A stretch of 64,000 nt of DNA. Source: PMNU01 sp035479375. GTDB taxonomy: Bacteria; Patescibacteriota; Saccharimonadia; Saccharimonadales; UBA4665. Position 1 is the stretch's first letter; the number at the start of each line of letters is the position of its first letter. The stretch is taken from positions 8,044-72,043 of the forward strand of contig DATIIT010000013.1 of the NCBI GenBank assembly GCA_035479375.1. The letters are read 5' to 3'. The translations under genes and the position numbers were made by a program. This document shows positions 24,580 through 33,302 of the stretch, piece after piece. A model generated the notes under the pieces. The model worked only from the letters and a program-made list of their open reading frames with translations, was not told the origin of the DNA and ran no database searches.

Positions 24580-24614
24580 GGGGTTCGAAGCGTGGGACTC
24601 ACCCCCCCAGCCAT
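24580..24614 (+). other. Degenerate copy of the tRNA-Gln 3' end (candidate attR)
   Basis: GGGGTTCGAA (24580-24589) and CTCACCCCCCCAGCCAT (24598-24614) match the T arm and acceptor/CCA of tRNA-Gln (19105-19114 and 19118-19132), with five extra bases between and two extra C. The T stem no longer pairs, so it is not a tRNA. It coincides with the return to GC-rich sequence. Confidence 0.65.
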
Positions 24615-24696
24615 ATAGAGCAAATTTCATTCACCAGTCTTTCCGGGCTGTTTTGTATCTGCTATCCCCATCGTTTAATCTGCTATCATAATAGAC

Positions 24697-25314
24697 ATGG
24701 CAAGACATAAACTACACCGCAAACAAATGGGCATTATTTATGCCATCGGCACGCTCGTTATCATAATCTGCGCGCTGGTGCTGCCGCGCATACTCATGAA
24801 TGCACACCCCATCCGGCCGTATAACGGGCTGGCTCCCGCGCAGCAAGCGTATAATGGCGCAACCGCCCAGTTCACCACGGCGTACGCCTCACCAGACGAC
24901 CATTTTACCGTCCGGTTCCCCAGCTATCCAACGACCGACAGCTCAAACGTGCCCATTAACGGCACCACGGTGACGACGCGCTCGTACACGGTGAGCGACA
25001 GTAACACGTCGTACAGTGTCCACGTCATACCTTATCCCGCGAGTATCGACATGTCCGATAAAGACGCCCGCCTCAAAGCAGCCCTGGACGGCGCGGCCAA
25101 AGCCGTAGGCGGCACCATTGCATCCAGCAAGTTCGAAACCTTTGCCGGTAACCGCGCCCTCGAAGCCAGCGTGAGCACTACCCAGGGCGGCAAAACCACC
25201 TCCAATTACTCCCTCTATTTTTTGAAGGGGAACACGCTGTACTCGCTGGTGGCCATAGGGGTAAACCAGAATGATTTTGACGCTTTTAAGCTGACGTTCC
25301 ACCTGACAGTTTAG
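24697..25314 (+). CDS. Membrane-anchored extracellular protein, hypothetical
   Basis: 205 residues. A basic N-terminus (ARHKLHRKQ) leads into a single membrane helix at about 11-33 (IIYAIGTLVIIICALVLP); the rest is an exported domain rich in Thr/Ser with strands (DDHFTVRFPSYPT, GNTLYSLVAIGV) that resembles the fold pattern of PsbP/DcrB-like lipoproteins. Function unknown. Start supported by an extended -10 (TGCTATCAT, 24681-24689) seven bases before the ATG. First backbone gene right of the island. Confidence 0.75.
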   Translation: MARHKLHRKQMGIIYAIGTLVIIICALVLPRILMNAHPIRPYNGLAPAQQAYNGATAQFTTAYASPDDHFTVRFPSYPTTDSSNVPINGTTVTTRSYTVSDSNTSYSVHVIPYPASIDMSDKDARLKAALDGAAKAVGGTIASSKFETFAGNRALEASVSTTQGGKTTSNYSLYFLKGNTLYSLVAIGVNQNDFDAFKLTFHLTV

Positions 25315-25368
25315 CGGCCAAACATGTCTTATTAGCATTTTTTAACATATTGTGTTATAATTTATATT

Positions 25369-26370
25369 ATGGACACCTCCGGCGCTCGCGACCTTTCACG
25401 CGCCCAGCTGCAACGCTCTGTAGAAACAGCCGTCGTACGCCAAACCTGCGACCCATATATGGCGGCCCGCGCCAGCTCACTTGAAGCACTAGACTTCGAG
25501 TCCCTGGCGCTAGTCGGCGAAATCCGTGCGCTGGGCTTTGAAGACAACTCCCCCACATGGGGCATGGCTCAGGCAACCGCGGAAGCGCTCTTTAAGCCCG
25601 GAGACCTCCAGCTACCCGCCAAGCCCACAGAAACAGGCATCCTGGACATCCTCGCTGAGGAATACGCGTATCATCCAACCATAAAGCAAGTGCTGGACGA
25701 GGGCCTCGCCGCACAGGCGCATTTTCCCATTCGCCTGGCATATGATATTTCCCAGGCAGCCCGCGGGCAGGGCGTACCTGGGTTTGAGACCAAGACACTC
25801 GGCGATATCGCACGGCTGTTGCGGCGGCCCGACTTCCGGCAGGTGGTAGACGAGGCGGCGTTTACCAATAATGGCGTGTGGGAACAGTACTCCACCGTGC
25901 CCGGCCAAAAGTATGAAGCCCAAAACGTTTATGAACGACCGGGAACCACGCGGCCAAGCAAAATCGAAGTGAAGTTTGACGGGCACGGCATGGTGGGCTG
26001 GACACCTGAATGGCAGGCCTACCTCAAGAACAGATTGCAGGGCGTTAACCACCAGGGCGACCGGCCAAAGGGTAACGACCGCAACGCCATGGTGCAGAGC
26101 GATTCATCCTCCAGCGGCTGCCCGGCGCGGCACAGGCGGGCACATTTTACAGGCAAAGCTGATGTGGTGTGGCTCGGCATACTTGGCACGTATTTTGACA
26201 AACCCCCAGGGGAATTGCTGCGAACACACCAGTTGAGCGTCATTGAGCAAGGCCTAGACCTAACGGCCGACGGGCTGGAGCATGTGGAGCGCCGCCAAGC
26301 AGAGCTCATCGCGGGCATGGTACAGAAGGCTGCAGAACGACTTTTAAGTATGCTTAGAAAAGAGCTATAG
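25369..26370 (+). CDS. Hypothetical protein, 333 residues
   Basis: No recognised family. Soluble, helical N-terminal half; a basic patch with one Cys and His (SGCPARHRRAHFTGK, about 247-261) in the second half; Lys/Arg/Leu-rich C-terminal helix. Without a signal peptide it is probably cytoplasmic. The start is supported by TATAAT at 25356-25361, seven bases before ATG, no Shine-Dalgarno. Backbone-like GC-rich codon use. Confidence 0.75.
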   Translation: MDTSGARDLSRAQLQRSVETAVVRQTCDPYMAARASSLEALDFESLALVGEIRALGFEDNSPTWGMAQATAEALFKPGDLQLPAKPTETGILDILAEEYAYHPTIKQVLDEGLAAQAHFPIRLAYDISQAARGQGVPGFETKTLGDIARLLRRPDFRQVVDEAAFTNNGVWEQYSTVPGQKYEAQNVYERPGTTRPSKIEVKFDGHGMVGWTPEWQAYLKNRLQGVNHQGDRPKGNDRNAMVQSDSSSSGCPARHRRAHFTGKADVVWLGILGTYFDKPPGELLRTHQLSVIEQGLDLTADGLEHVERRQAELIAGMVQKAAERLLSMLRKEL

Positions 26371-26450
26371 GGCCCACATTGCACAGCCAAAGGCCGGGCC
26401 GTAGAACTGGCACGGGCCAGCCTAGAATGCCCGTCTGCTACAATTGAGGC

Positions 26451-26837
26451 ATGGGCACCTCCTACCACAAACAGATAGACGAGTTCATTAGCAGCCTCCC
26501 CGCCTGGCAACAAGCCATCTGCACGGAGGTGCGGCAGCTCATCCACGAAGCCGAGCCGGAAGTTGAGGAAACCATCAAGCGCACCGACCGGCCATATTTT
26601 GTGTTGGACGGCAACATCTGCGCGCTACAGGCCACCAAAGACCACGTGAATGTGTTCATTTACGACCCCATTGCGCCCGACCCGCAGCACATTATCAACC
26701 AAGGGCAGGGGAACGAGACCGCCCGCTCCATACAACTCTACCAGGACAGCCTGCTCAATACAGCGGCGTTCAAAGCGCTCATCACCGCCGTCGCTAACAA
26801 CAACCGCGCTGGCGGGTGGCGCAAACTCAAGCCGTAA
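26451..26837 (+). CDS. DUF1801 (YdhG-like) domain protein
   Basis: 128 residues. The pattern IDEFISSLPAWQQAICTEVR, EPEVEETIKRTDRPYFVLDG and late ALITAVANNNR fits the DUF1801/YdhG fold, a small domain of unknown biochemical role, sometimes linked to iron-sulfur or stress chaperone functions. The extended -10 TGCTACAAT (26436-26444) ends six bases before the ATG, so leaderless. Confidence 0.82.
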   Translation: MGTSYHKQIDEFISSLPAWQQAICTEVRQLIHEAEPEVEETIKRTDRPYFVLDGNICALQATKDHVNVFIYDPIAPDPQHIINQGQGNETARSIQLYQDSLLNTAAFKALITAVANNNRAGGWRKLKP

Positions 26838-26853
26838 CTTGTACAATAGATAT

Positions 26854-27423
26854 ATGCAGAGCGCCATCCTCCTCCACGGCAAACCCGACAAAGAAGAGTA
26901 TTACGACCCGGCGGTGCCGTCGTGCAGCAACCACCACTGGTTCCCATGGCTACAAAAGCAGCTGCTGGTGCACGGCATCCATGCCCAAACGCCGGAGGTG
27001 CCGGACGCTTGGAACCCGCAGTACGCCCTTTGGCAACGGGAGTTTGAACGTTTTGGCATCACCCCCAAGACGTTGCTGGTGGGGCATAGCTGCGGCGGCG
27101 GCTTTCTGGTGCGGTGGCTCAGCGAGCACCCAGATGTGCGCGTGGGCAAAGCTGTGCTGGTGGCGCCCTCGCTGGGCATAGATTGGGACGCAGGCGATTT
27201 CTTTAACTTTACTATTGGCCCGCAGTTGGCCGCCCGCACTGCCGGTTTAGTAATTTTTGAATCTGACGACGACCGGCCGGCAATCCACGAAGCCGTTAAA
27301 AAACTGCGCGCCGGCATCTCCGGCGTGCGCCACCGGGAGTTCCAGGGGCACGGCCACTTTACGCTCCGCTCTATGGGAACCACCGAGTTCCCAGAACTTT
27401 TGGAAGAGCTGCTGGCGCCGTAG
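26854..27423 (+). CDS. RBBP9/YdeN-like alpha/beta hydrolase
   Basis: 189 residues. Starts AILLHGKPDKEEYYDPA; nucleophile elbow VGHSCGGGFLVRWLSE (Ser in GHSCG), Asp in IFESDDDRP and His in GHGHFTL give a complete triad in the small RBBP9/YdeN family of serine hydrolases. Substrate unknown. TACAAT at 26842-26847 lies six bases before the ATG. The gene begins 16 bases after the DUF1801 stop. Confidence 0.85.
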   Translation: MQSAILLHGKPDKEEYYDPAVPSCSNHHWFPWLQKQLLVHGIHAQTPEVPDAWNPQYALWQREFERFGITPKTLLVGHSCGGGFLVRWLSEHPDVRVGKAVLVAPSLGIDWDAGDFFNFTIGPQLAARTAGLVIFESDDDRPAIHEAVKKLRAGISGVRHREFQGHGHFTLRSMGTTEFPELLEELLAP

Positions 27424-27439
27424 CTAACACGGTAGACTA

Positions 27440-27931
27440 CTACGGCGTGCCGAACGCGGCGCGCAGCTTTTGCGCAAACGCCGCCCGCACTTCCGGCGGA
27501 GCGAGCCATTTGTCTTTGGGTTCCTGCCGGTTGTAGCCGTCGTTTTCGTAGCGCGGCCAGACGTGGAAATGGAAGTGGAAGGCGTGTTGGTCGCCGGCCG
27601 GCTCGTTGTTTTGGCGGGTGGTGATGCCGTCGCAGCCGTAGGCGTGCTTCATGGCGATGGCCACTTTTTGCGCCACGTCAAAAATGTGGTGGCCGTATTT
27701 TGGCGGCAAGATGTAGATGTTTTCGTAATGCTCGTTAGGCACTACAATGGCAAAACCGTCATTATTGTGACCAGAGAAAAACGAGTTGATGAATACTGTT
27801 ACCAACTCGTCCTGATACACGATGTCCGTTGGTTTCATGACGGTGCGCTCGTTTTCTATACGCTGCACGCCCAAGCAAATTGGGCAAACGTAGCCTTTTG
27901 GGGCACGGCTCTTAGGGATTGCGGGACTCAT
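27440..27931 (-). CDS. HIT-family protein
   Basis: 163 residues from ATG 27931 (MSPAIPKSRAPKGYVCPICLG). The histidine triad reads HAFHFHFHVWPR (HxHxHxH type) near residues 115-126; an N-terminal CPIC pair and TDIVYQDELVTVFIN start the fold. HIT proteins hydrolyse nucleoside phosphoramidates, adenylates or dinucleotides. A longer frame upstream is rejected because TATAGT (27938-27943) lies six bases before this ATG. It is divergent from a Nudix gene; both act on nucleotide derivatives. Confidence 0.9.
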   Translation of the reverse strand: MSPAIPKSRAPKGYVCPICLGVQRIENERTVMKPTDIVYQDELVTVFINSFFSGHNNDGFAIVVPNEHYENIYILPPKYGHHIFDVAQKVAIAMKHAYGCDGITTRQNNEPAGDQHAFHFHFHVWPRYENDGYNRQEPKDKWLAPPEVRAAFAQKLRAAFGTP

Positions 27932-27937
27932 GCAGGT

Positions 27938-28008
27938 ACTATACCATGGCTGGCGATGGACCCGGAGACTGGCGGCGGCATACCTCGCCCGGGCGTATCT
28001 GGTATTAT
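27938..28008. promoter_or_regulatory. Divergent leaderless promoters (HIT / Nudix)
   Basis: On minus, TATAGT (27938-27943) six bases before the HIT ATG; on plus, TATTAT (28003-28008) six bases before the Nudix ATG. All control sequences of both genes must lie in this 83-base gap. Confidence 0.55.
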
Positions 28009-28014
28009 CTAAAC

Positions 28015-28419
28015 ATGGAAAACGTGCCGTGCACCTACCGCGTATCAGTGAAAGCCGTAATAAAAGATGTCGAGGGCCGCGTACTGCTGCTGCGCGAGTC
28101 CGACGGCAGCTGGGAACTGCCGGGTGGCGGCCTGGAGCACGGCGAAGACCCGCGGGCGGCACTCGTGCGTGAAGTTGCCGAAGAAACCAGCCTCACCGTC
28201 ACCTGGATGGACAGCCGGCCAGAAAAGTTCTGGGCAATCCACAAGCAAGTTGGCTCACCCGTGCTGCAATGGTTTGCTTTTGTTGCGTACCAGGCAGAGG
28301 TCTCTGGCAAATTCCGCCTAGACAGCACCGGGGGCGAAGCCGAAGAAGCCCGCTATTTCACCATAGAAGAGGCTAAAAAGCTACAGCTGCATGACAACAC
28401 CAAGCCGTATTTTGCCTAG
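28015..28419 (+). CDS. Nudix hydrolase (first)
   Basis: 134 residues. Nudix box GGLEHGEDPRAALVREVAEE at about 44-63, with Thr-Ser where the consensus has x-Gly. Upstream strand KAVIKDVEGRVLLLRESDG binds the nucleotide. Hydrolyses nucleoside diphosphate derivatives (for example oxidised dNTP or nucleotide sugars); specificity unknown. Leaderless start behind TATTAT. It is followed 17 bases later by a second Nudix gene with its own -10. Confidence 0.9.
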   Translation: MENVPCTYRVSVKAVIKDVEGRVLLLRESDGSWELPGGGLEHGEDPRAALVREVAEETSLTVTWMDSRPEKFWAIHKQVGSPVLQWFAFVAYQAEVSGKFRLDSTGGEAEEARYFTIEEAKKLQLHDNTKPYFA

Positions 28420-28436
28420 AGTGCTAAAATGGCCTC

Positions 28437-28898
28437 ATGGACGTTGACCCGCGGCTTGCTACAATCGACGATTGCCTCTACCGCCTGGCAGTGAAGGCGT
28501 TTATTTTTCACAACGGCAAGGTGCTGCTGGTGCGCGAAAAAGACGACGAGTGGTGGAGTTTCCCGGGCGGCGGCATCGATTACGGCGAAGACATCCGCCA
28601 AGCGCTCCCGCGGGAGCTGGCCGAGGAGCTCGGGGTGGCAGAGTCGGACATCAAAACCGACTACCAGGTGGCGTACGCCGCCGTTGGCGCGGTGGTAAAC
28701 GGCATACCGCGGGCCAACTTATTTTTCCGCGTAGAAGTGCCAGTGGAGCGCCTCACCGCCACCGATGACGTCCTGGAGTTTGGCTGGTTTGCGCCCGCCG
28801 AAATCACTGGCGAAATTGCCGGGCGCCACATAAGCCCCTCCACGGGCGACCCAGCAGAGCTGGTGCAGGCCGTCGAAGCCAACATGCAACAGCGCTAG
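28437..28898 (+). CDS. Nudix hydrolase (second)
   Basis: 153 residues. Nudix box GGGIDYGEDIRQALPRELAE followed by ELG fits GX5EX7REUXEEXGU fully. The core strand is AVKAFIFHNGKVLLVRE. Similar to the preceding Nudix in fold but only distantly in sequence, so a divergent tandem. Extended -10 TGCTAAAAT (28422-28430), six bases before ATG. Confidence 0.9.
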   Translation: MDVDPRLATIDDCLYRLAVKAFIFHNGKVLLVREKDDEWWSFPGGGIDYGEDIRQALPRELAEELGVAESDIKTDYQVAYAAVGAVVNGIPRANLFFRVEVPVERLTATDDVLEFGWFAPAEITGEIAGRHISPSTGDPAELVQAVEANMQQR

Positions 28899-28926
28899 GC
28901 ACCTGGCAGTAGGCGCTAGGCCAGCG

Positions 28927-29556
28927 CTACACCAGCGGCGCGTCTTCTAACTCAGCCGCCGGGTGTTTCTTGGCCGGCCGCACTGCGCGCCAGCGGAACA
29001 CGGCCGCCAAAAACAACACAAACACGGTAATCCACAGAGCCGGGTACGACACCGTCAGCCAGTTGTAGTGCTGCAGGGCGATTAAAATCAGGCTCAGCTT
29101 AACTAAAAGCAAGTAATAGCTGGGCAGCGACTCAGAATAGGGGTCGTTGCGCGTTTTGCGCACCGTGGGGATGAAGGAAATCACCTCGGCTACAGATACC
29201 ACGGCCAGTGACACAACCGGCCGTTTGCTAAAAACCACGTAGGCCGCAACGCCGATAATCGACAGCGCCAGGCAGACTTTGTCCATAAACACCACGTCCT
29301 TAGTCCCAAACCGGAAACAGTAGAATAAGATGACCGCATCCACGCCAATGCCCAACAGCACCGGCACGGCACCCACGCCGGCGCCGCCAATGACCTGGAT
29401 GTAGCCCACAATGGCCGTCACCACAAAAATACTGATCCAGGTGTACAAATGCGGCTTATTTTTGCCCCGGAACATGTCGATGAGGTATGGGATGTACGCC
29501 ACCAGCGCCACGCCGGTAGCCAAAACAGACGCCGCAATTTTTAGGGTGTGGGGCAT
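28927..29556 (-). CDS. PQ-loop/SWEET-like small membrane protein
   Basis: 209 residues from ATG 29556 (MPHTLKIAASVLATG). About seven hydrophobic helices. Two internal repeats carry a Pro after the first helix followed by a basic loop (YIPYLIDMFRGKNKPHLYTW and FIPTVRKTRNDPYSES), the layout of PQ-loop/MtN3 proteins, although the Gln is replaced. It may transport a small solute. TATCCT at 29563-29568 lies six bases before the chosen start; a longer upstream frame would cross it. Confidence 0.72.
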   Translation of the reverse strand: MPHTLKIAASVLATGVALVAYIPYLIDMFRGKNKPHLYTWISIFVVTAIVGYIQVIGGAGVGAVPVLLGIGVDAVILFYCFRFGTKDVVFMDKVCLALSIIGVAAYVVFSKRPVVSLAVVSVAEVISFIPTVRKTRNDPYSESLPSYYLLLVKLSLILIALQHYNWLTVSYPALWITVFVLFLAAVFRWRAVRPAKKHPAAELEDAPLV

Positions 29557-29669
29557 GGAACCAGGATACCATGGGTGCACCCCGGGCGGCCACTGCCGGC
29601 TCGCACCAGAGCCGGCTGGCCGGGCGGGACGCCTAGCCATCCACTGCCGGCTCATTTACAATAAGCGGC

Positions 29670-30317
29670 ATGAATACACGAACCTCTTCTGGGCGGCTGC
29701 TGCTGCGTTGCTTTCTACCGTCGCTGCTGAGCGCGTCACTGTGCGTGCTGCTGGCGCTCATTCTCGTGGGTATCCATACCTTACTGCTCAGCAATAATTC
29801 CGGCGTGTTTGCACCGGGTGTGTTTGGGCAGCAAAGCGGCCTCTGGGTTGCCGCCTATAGCGCGCACGTGTTGCAGCCGCTTGACTCGGCCGTGCACAAC
29901 AGCGTCGTAAACACGGTGCTGCTAGCCGGAATTTGGGGCATCTTGGGGTGTGCTGTGCTGGGCGTGGTCGGTTTGGCTGTCGATTTTGTGCGGTCACTGC
30001 GCGCCGAGGAAAAAAGCGTGACGCTGTCCGCCGCCAAAGGGGTTGTGCAGCATCCGCTGCGCCGGACGTTTTTTATGTATTGGCTGTGGCGCTTTTTTGT
30101 GGGTATGGCGGCCGTGCTTGCCACTGCGGCGCTGCTCCCGGTAGTGCGTAATTTGCTATTGCGTGACGCCGTCCTGCTGCAATCGGCCAGCGCCGCTGTG
30201 TTATTCCGGGACATCGCTGTAGTTTGCGGCGCCTGGGCCGGTATTTTGCATGGCTACGTGGTCTGTCTGCGGCTGTTCATGCTGCGCACGCGCGTCTTTG
30301 GGGAAACTATTTATTAA
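29670..30317 (+). CDS. Polytopic membrane protein, hypothetical
   Basis: 215 residues with four to five membrane helices (about 12-38, 80-105, 135-158, 185-205) and no family I recognise. The first loop (about 45-75) is probably outside. TACAAT at 29657-29662 precedes the ATG by seven bases. Its stop overlaps the stop of the convergent glycoside hydrolase gene by two to three bases. Confidence 0.7.
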   Translation: MNTRTSSGRLLLRCFLPSLLSASLCVLLALILVGIHTLLLSNNSGVFAPGVFGQQSGLWVAAYSAHVLQPLDSAVHNSVVNTVLLAGIWGILGCAVLGVVGLAVDFVRSLRAEEKSVTLSAAKGVVQHPLRRTFFMYWLWRFFVGMAAVLATAALLPVVRNLLLRDAVLLQSASAAVLFRDIAVVCGAWAGILHGYVVCLRLFMLRTRVFGETIY

Positions 30318-33220
30318 TTCTGCGTCAGCACCGATTCGGGCACTGCACTCGCCGTGGCTTGGCCTGGCGTTTTCCACAGCAAACGCATCACTGCATCGCC
30401 GTAATTTTCGTAGTAAGACACTTTTATGCTGTAGGTCTGGTTAGCCGCCAGCGTGACAGTACCATTGTCTTGCTTGCGCTGGTGGTCCGTCCAATCGTCT
30501 ATGAGCGGCATGTTATTGACCCACAGGCGCACGCCGTCGTCGCTCTCTGTAACGAAAGTGTAGGTGCCGCTGGTGGGGGCGGTGAGGTTGCCCGCCCAGG
30601 TAGCGCTAAACCGGTCGGCCGGCACGGCGCTGTTTGGGCGGCCGGCACCCCATATGAAGTCGATTGTTTGGTCCGTACCGCTATACAACGCCGCACTGCC
30701 CGTGGCGCCACCGCCATTATACGGATAGTAGGAAACAGCCAGGCCGGGCGCAGCCGTGCTGAGCACGCTGGCCGGCACCGGCTGGCGCTTGAGGCCTGGG
30801 CCAGACCAGTCTAGCTCGGCCACGGCGTCACCGTAGTTTTCGTAGTATTCGACCCTTATCTGCACGGGCTTGCCCGCGGTAAGCTGGACGCTGGCCTGGT
30901 ACTCGCGGGAGCTTTGGTCGCGCCAGCCGTCGATGACCTGCTGGCCATCGAGCCACATACGCACACCATCATCCCCGGTGAGATAAAAAGTATACGTGCC
31001 GGTGGTGGGGGCGGTAAGGCTGCCGGCCCAGCGCGCGCTAAACTGGTTGGCAGGGATGCCGGCCAGCGGCGCACCCGCGCCCCAGTGGAAATTGATAGTT
31101 TGGTCGGTGCGCGATACGCCAGTGCCACTTAGATCCTTGGCGGGGAAGTAGGTGGCGTTGAGGCCGCGGTTGGCGGCGGTGGGGGCGGGCGTAGACGGTG
31201 TGGGGGCAGGCGCCGGTGGCGTTGCCGGCGGTGGGGCGTCTGCGGCCACAACCTCTATGGCCGCGAGTTGGGCCGAGCCAATGACGCCAGAGAAAGTCAG
31301 GTCGAGCGCATCGCTGCTGAGCGTCAGCGTCTTTTCTTCTACGGCTGCTTTGTTGGCGCCATTTTGGGCGGCAATGTCGTAGTTGGCCAGCCATGCCGAC
31401 CCATTGGCCGAGACGTTAAACACCCGGCAACCCGCCGTTTGGCAGCCATTGTAAATTTCGGCAAAATGGAGTCGCACCTTGTATGTGCCTCTCGCAACAG
31501 GGATGTGGTAGCTAAAATTGCCCCAGCGCTCATCTTGGTAGAGCTGCGCCATAGGCGTGTTGGCAATGGCGCGCCCAGCCGCTTGGCTGTCGGTGTTGCC
31601 GCCGGAGTAGCCAAAATCCGCTTTCCAGACAGCCCCAGTGGGGTCAGTGTACTGGCCACCGCCGGCATTGATGCGCACGGGCACCGGCTGCAAGCTACTT
31701 ACCGGCGGCGATGTGGTTGGCGGCGTTGTTGGCGGCGGCGTTACGGGCGGCGTAACTGGTGCGGCAGGCGTGCCGCTTTCGGTAAGCACAAAGGTGGTGA
31801 CCGAGTAGGGCGGCAAATCGTACTGCAGTGTGTCGCTGACTGCCAGCCCATTTTTGTGCACCGGCGCGTCAAACGGCGCGTCTTTATTGGTTTGCCAGAT
31901 GTCTGCCGTGCCGCCGCTAAAGCCGTCTAGTTTTACTACGGCCGTCTGCGCCGTTGTTGGGCTCTTATTTATCATGACTATGTTTTTACTGCTGGCCGAG
32001 GCGTATATCTCTACCTCGTCCAGCGAGGTGCTGGCGCTGGCCAGCTGCGCGCCAAAGCCACGGAACAGGTTGCCGCCGGTGAACATCTCTAGGCCGTAAT
32101 AGATTGGCATAGGGTCGGTGAGTTTGCGGTTGTAAAAGTTGGCCGCCAGTTGCTTTTCAAACGTCAGGCCAAGGCCGCCGTTGAGGTCCGCATACTCGTG
32201 GCCGCGGCCGCCGGCAGCGGCGATCTGGCCTGCCACGGACGCCGCCCACACGGTGGCTACCGGCTGGTAGAGGCGGTCGTCGCCAGGTTTGCCAGGGTCG
32301 TCAAAATTGCGCCCAGGGTAGCCGTTATCCGTGCGCCAAGACCAGTTGTATTCGCCAACCTGCACCTCAATTTGCGCGCTGCGCGTTGGCACAATTTGGT
32401 CGATGAGCGCCCGCGTTTGGCGGACTTCGTCGCCCCATGTATGCGTCTCGTCCAGCGCGCCCATGGTTTTTATGGTGCCGTTGGCGTTTTTGATGCTGTC
32501 TGCCGGCTCAAAGGTGCCGCCCATGGCGTAGTGGTGGTAATCGACAACGTCTACCTTGTTGCCCGCGCATTGTAAGAAAGATTTAAGCGTGGCGGCGTCA
32601 AAGAACGCCCAGGCCGGCCCGGCAACCTTAATGGTGGGGTCAACGGCCTTCATTTTGTCTACGCTGGCGTTAAACAGCGTACAGTAGGCCTGGATAGACA
32701 TGCCGTTGTTGTTGGGCTCGTTGCCCACCACCCAGACGTTGACGCGGTTCGCTGGGCCGCTGGTAGGCTTATTGAAGTGCTGCACCAGGTTGCCGGCGTC
32801 GTCTGGGCTGAAATTGTTGTCACTGCTGCCGCCGATGACAATCTCCGGCTCAGCGCCGATCGCCTTAATGCTGCCCACCCACGAATCGCCCGAGCCTCCA
32901 GGGTGGCCGCCGGCGCTCGATACAATGGCGCCCCCGTTCCATTGCAGCGGTACCCGGTAATACCCGGCCTTGAGGTTGCCGAGCTCCGTCCGCTGGGAGT
33001 CGTTCTTAGTGATGTCCGTATCTGATGCGCCGTACGTCGAAATAGTGCTCGAGAACGGCTTGTTAGCCAACTGCATAGTGATTTTATTGAAGTCTACTGT
33101 GCTATTGGGCGTAGCCGCAAACGACCAGAACGTGAGGGCAGTGCCAAGTGCCATAATCGCCAAGACGCCAACAAGCCACGGCCAGTACGTGCGTAGCCGC
33201 TCCTTCCAGACAAAATCCAT
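30314..33220 (-). CDS. Membrane-anchored glycoside hydrolase with malectin and two PA14 domains
   Basis: 968 residues. Residues 12-34 are a signal anchor; then a clan GH-A-like TIM barrel (about 45-400) with acid/base Glu168 in VVGNEPN and nucleophile Glu290 in VQVGEYNWSW. A beta domain and a Pro/Thr-rich linker (about 485-510) lead to a malectin-like domain (VPVRINAGGGQYTDPTGAVW, about 515-655), another Pro-rich linker and two PA14 domains (about 690-820 and 835-960, each with YYENYGDAV). It should sit outside the cell and bind and cut a polysaccharide of the host or environment. Exact GH family (39/51/79-like) is not decided. OtsAB and GH15 genes lie upstream on the same strand. Confidence 0.82.
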   Translation of the reverse strand: MDFVWKERLRTYWPWLVGVLAIMALGTALTFWSFAATPNSTVDFNKITMQLANKPFSSTISTYGASDTDITKNDSQRTELGNLKAGYYRVPLQWNGGAIVSSAGGHPGGSGDSWVGSIKAIGAEPEIVIGGSSDNNFSPDDAGNLVQHFNKPTSGPANRVNVWVVGNEPNNNGMSIQAYCTLFNASVDKMKAVDPTIKVAGPAWAFFDAATLKSFLQCAGNKVDVVDYHHYAMGGTFEPADSIKNANGTIKTMGALDETHTWGDEVRQTRALIDQIVPTRSAQIEVQVGEYNWSWRTDNGYPGRNFDDPGKPGDDRLYQPVATVWAASVAGQIAAAGGRGHEYADLNGGLGLTFEKQLAANFYNRKLTDPMPIYYGLEMFTGGNLFRGFGAQLASASTSLDEVEIYASASSKNIVMINKSPTTAQTAVVKLDGFSGGTADIWQTNKDAPFDAPVHKNGLAVSDTLQYDLPPYSVTTFVLTESGTPAAPVTPPVTPPPTTPPTTSPPVSSLQPVPVRINAGGGQYTDPTGAVWKADFGYSGGNTDSQAAGRAIANTPMAQLYQDERWGNFSYHIPVARGTYKVRLHFAEIYNGCQTAGCRVFNVSANGSAWLANYDIAAQNGANKAAVEEKTLTLSSDALDLTFSGVIGSAQLAAIEVVAADAPPPATPPAPAPTPSTPAPTAANRGLNATYFPAKDLSGTGVSRTDQTINFHWGAGAPLAGIPANQFSARWAGSLTAPTTGTYTFYLTGDDGVRMWLDGQQVIDGWRDQSSREYQASVQLTAGKPVQIRVEYYENYGDAVAELDWSGPGLKRQPVPASVLSTAAPGLAVSYYPYNGGGATGSAALYSGTDQTIDFIWGAGRPNSAVPADRFSATWAGNLTAPTSGTYTFVTESDDGVRLWVNNMPLIDDWTDHQRKQDNGTVTLAANQTYSIKVSYYENYGDAVMRLLWKTPGQATASAVPESVLTQN

Positions 33221-33302
33221 GGTTGAGGTCCTGCTTATGGTTATTTATTTTCATCTTATACTGGGCGCGCGGTAACGGCAAGCAAATTCTGTGCCGCCAC
33301 GG

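Larger units (their letters stand above)
19132..24614. mobile_element. Genomic island at tRNA-Gln carrying an IetAS-like system
   Basis: Between the tRNA-Gln 3' end and a degenerate copy of that 3' end (24580-24614) base composition drops sharply to AT-rich and codon choice changes; GC-rich backbone resumes right after. The content is accessory: a DUF1508-type protein, AAA ATPase and subtilase pair, a 52-residue reverse gene, two small unknown genes and a duplicated 75-bp element. No integrase or transposase is visible, so it may have been mobilised in trans or has lost its recombinase. Confidence 0.7.

Noticed and set aside
24580..24614. A second tRNA gene at the island's right edge
   Set aside because: The T stem does not pair and there is no acceptor 5' strand, D arm or anticodon arm.
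24190..24630. A 146-codon minus-strand frame over the island's right end, reminiscent of a phage integrase tail at first sight
   Set aside because: It is antisense to the 24033 gene, crosses the att-like sequence and has no integrase motifs (no Arg-His-Arg-Tyr).
27932..28162. N-terminal extension of the HIT protein by 77 residues
   Set aside because: The extension is antisense to the Nudix gene, Arg-rich and crosses both promoters.
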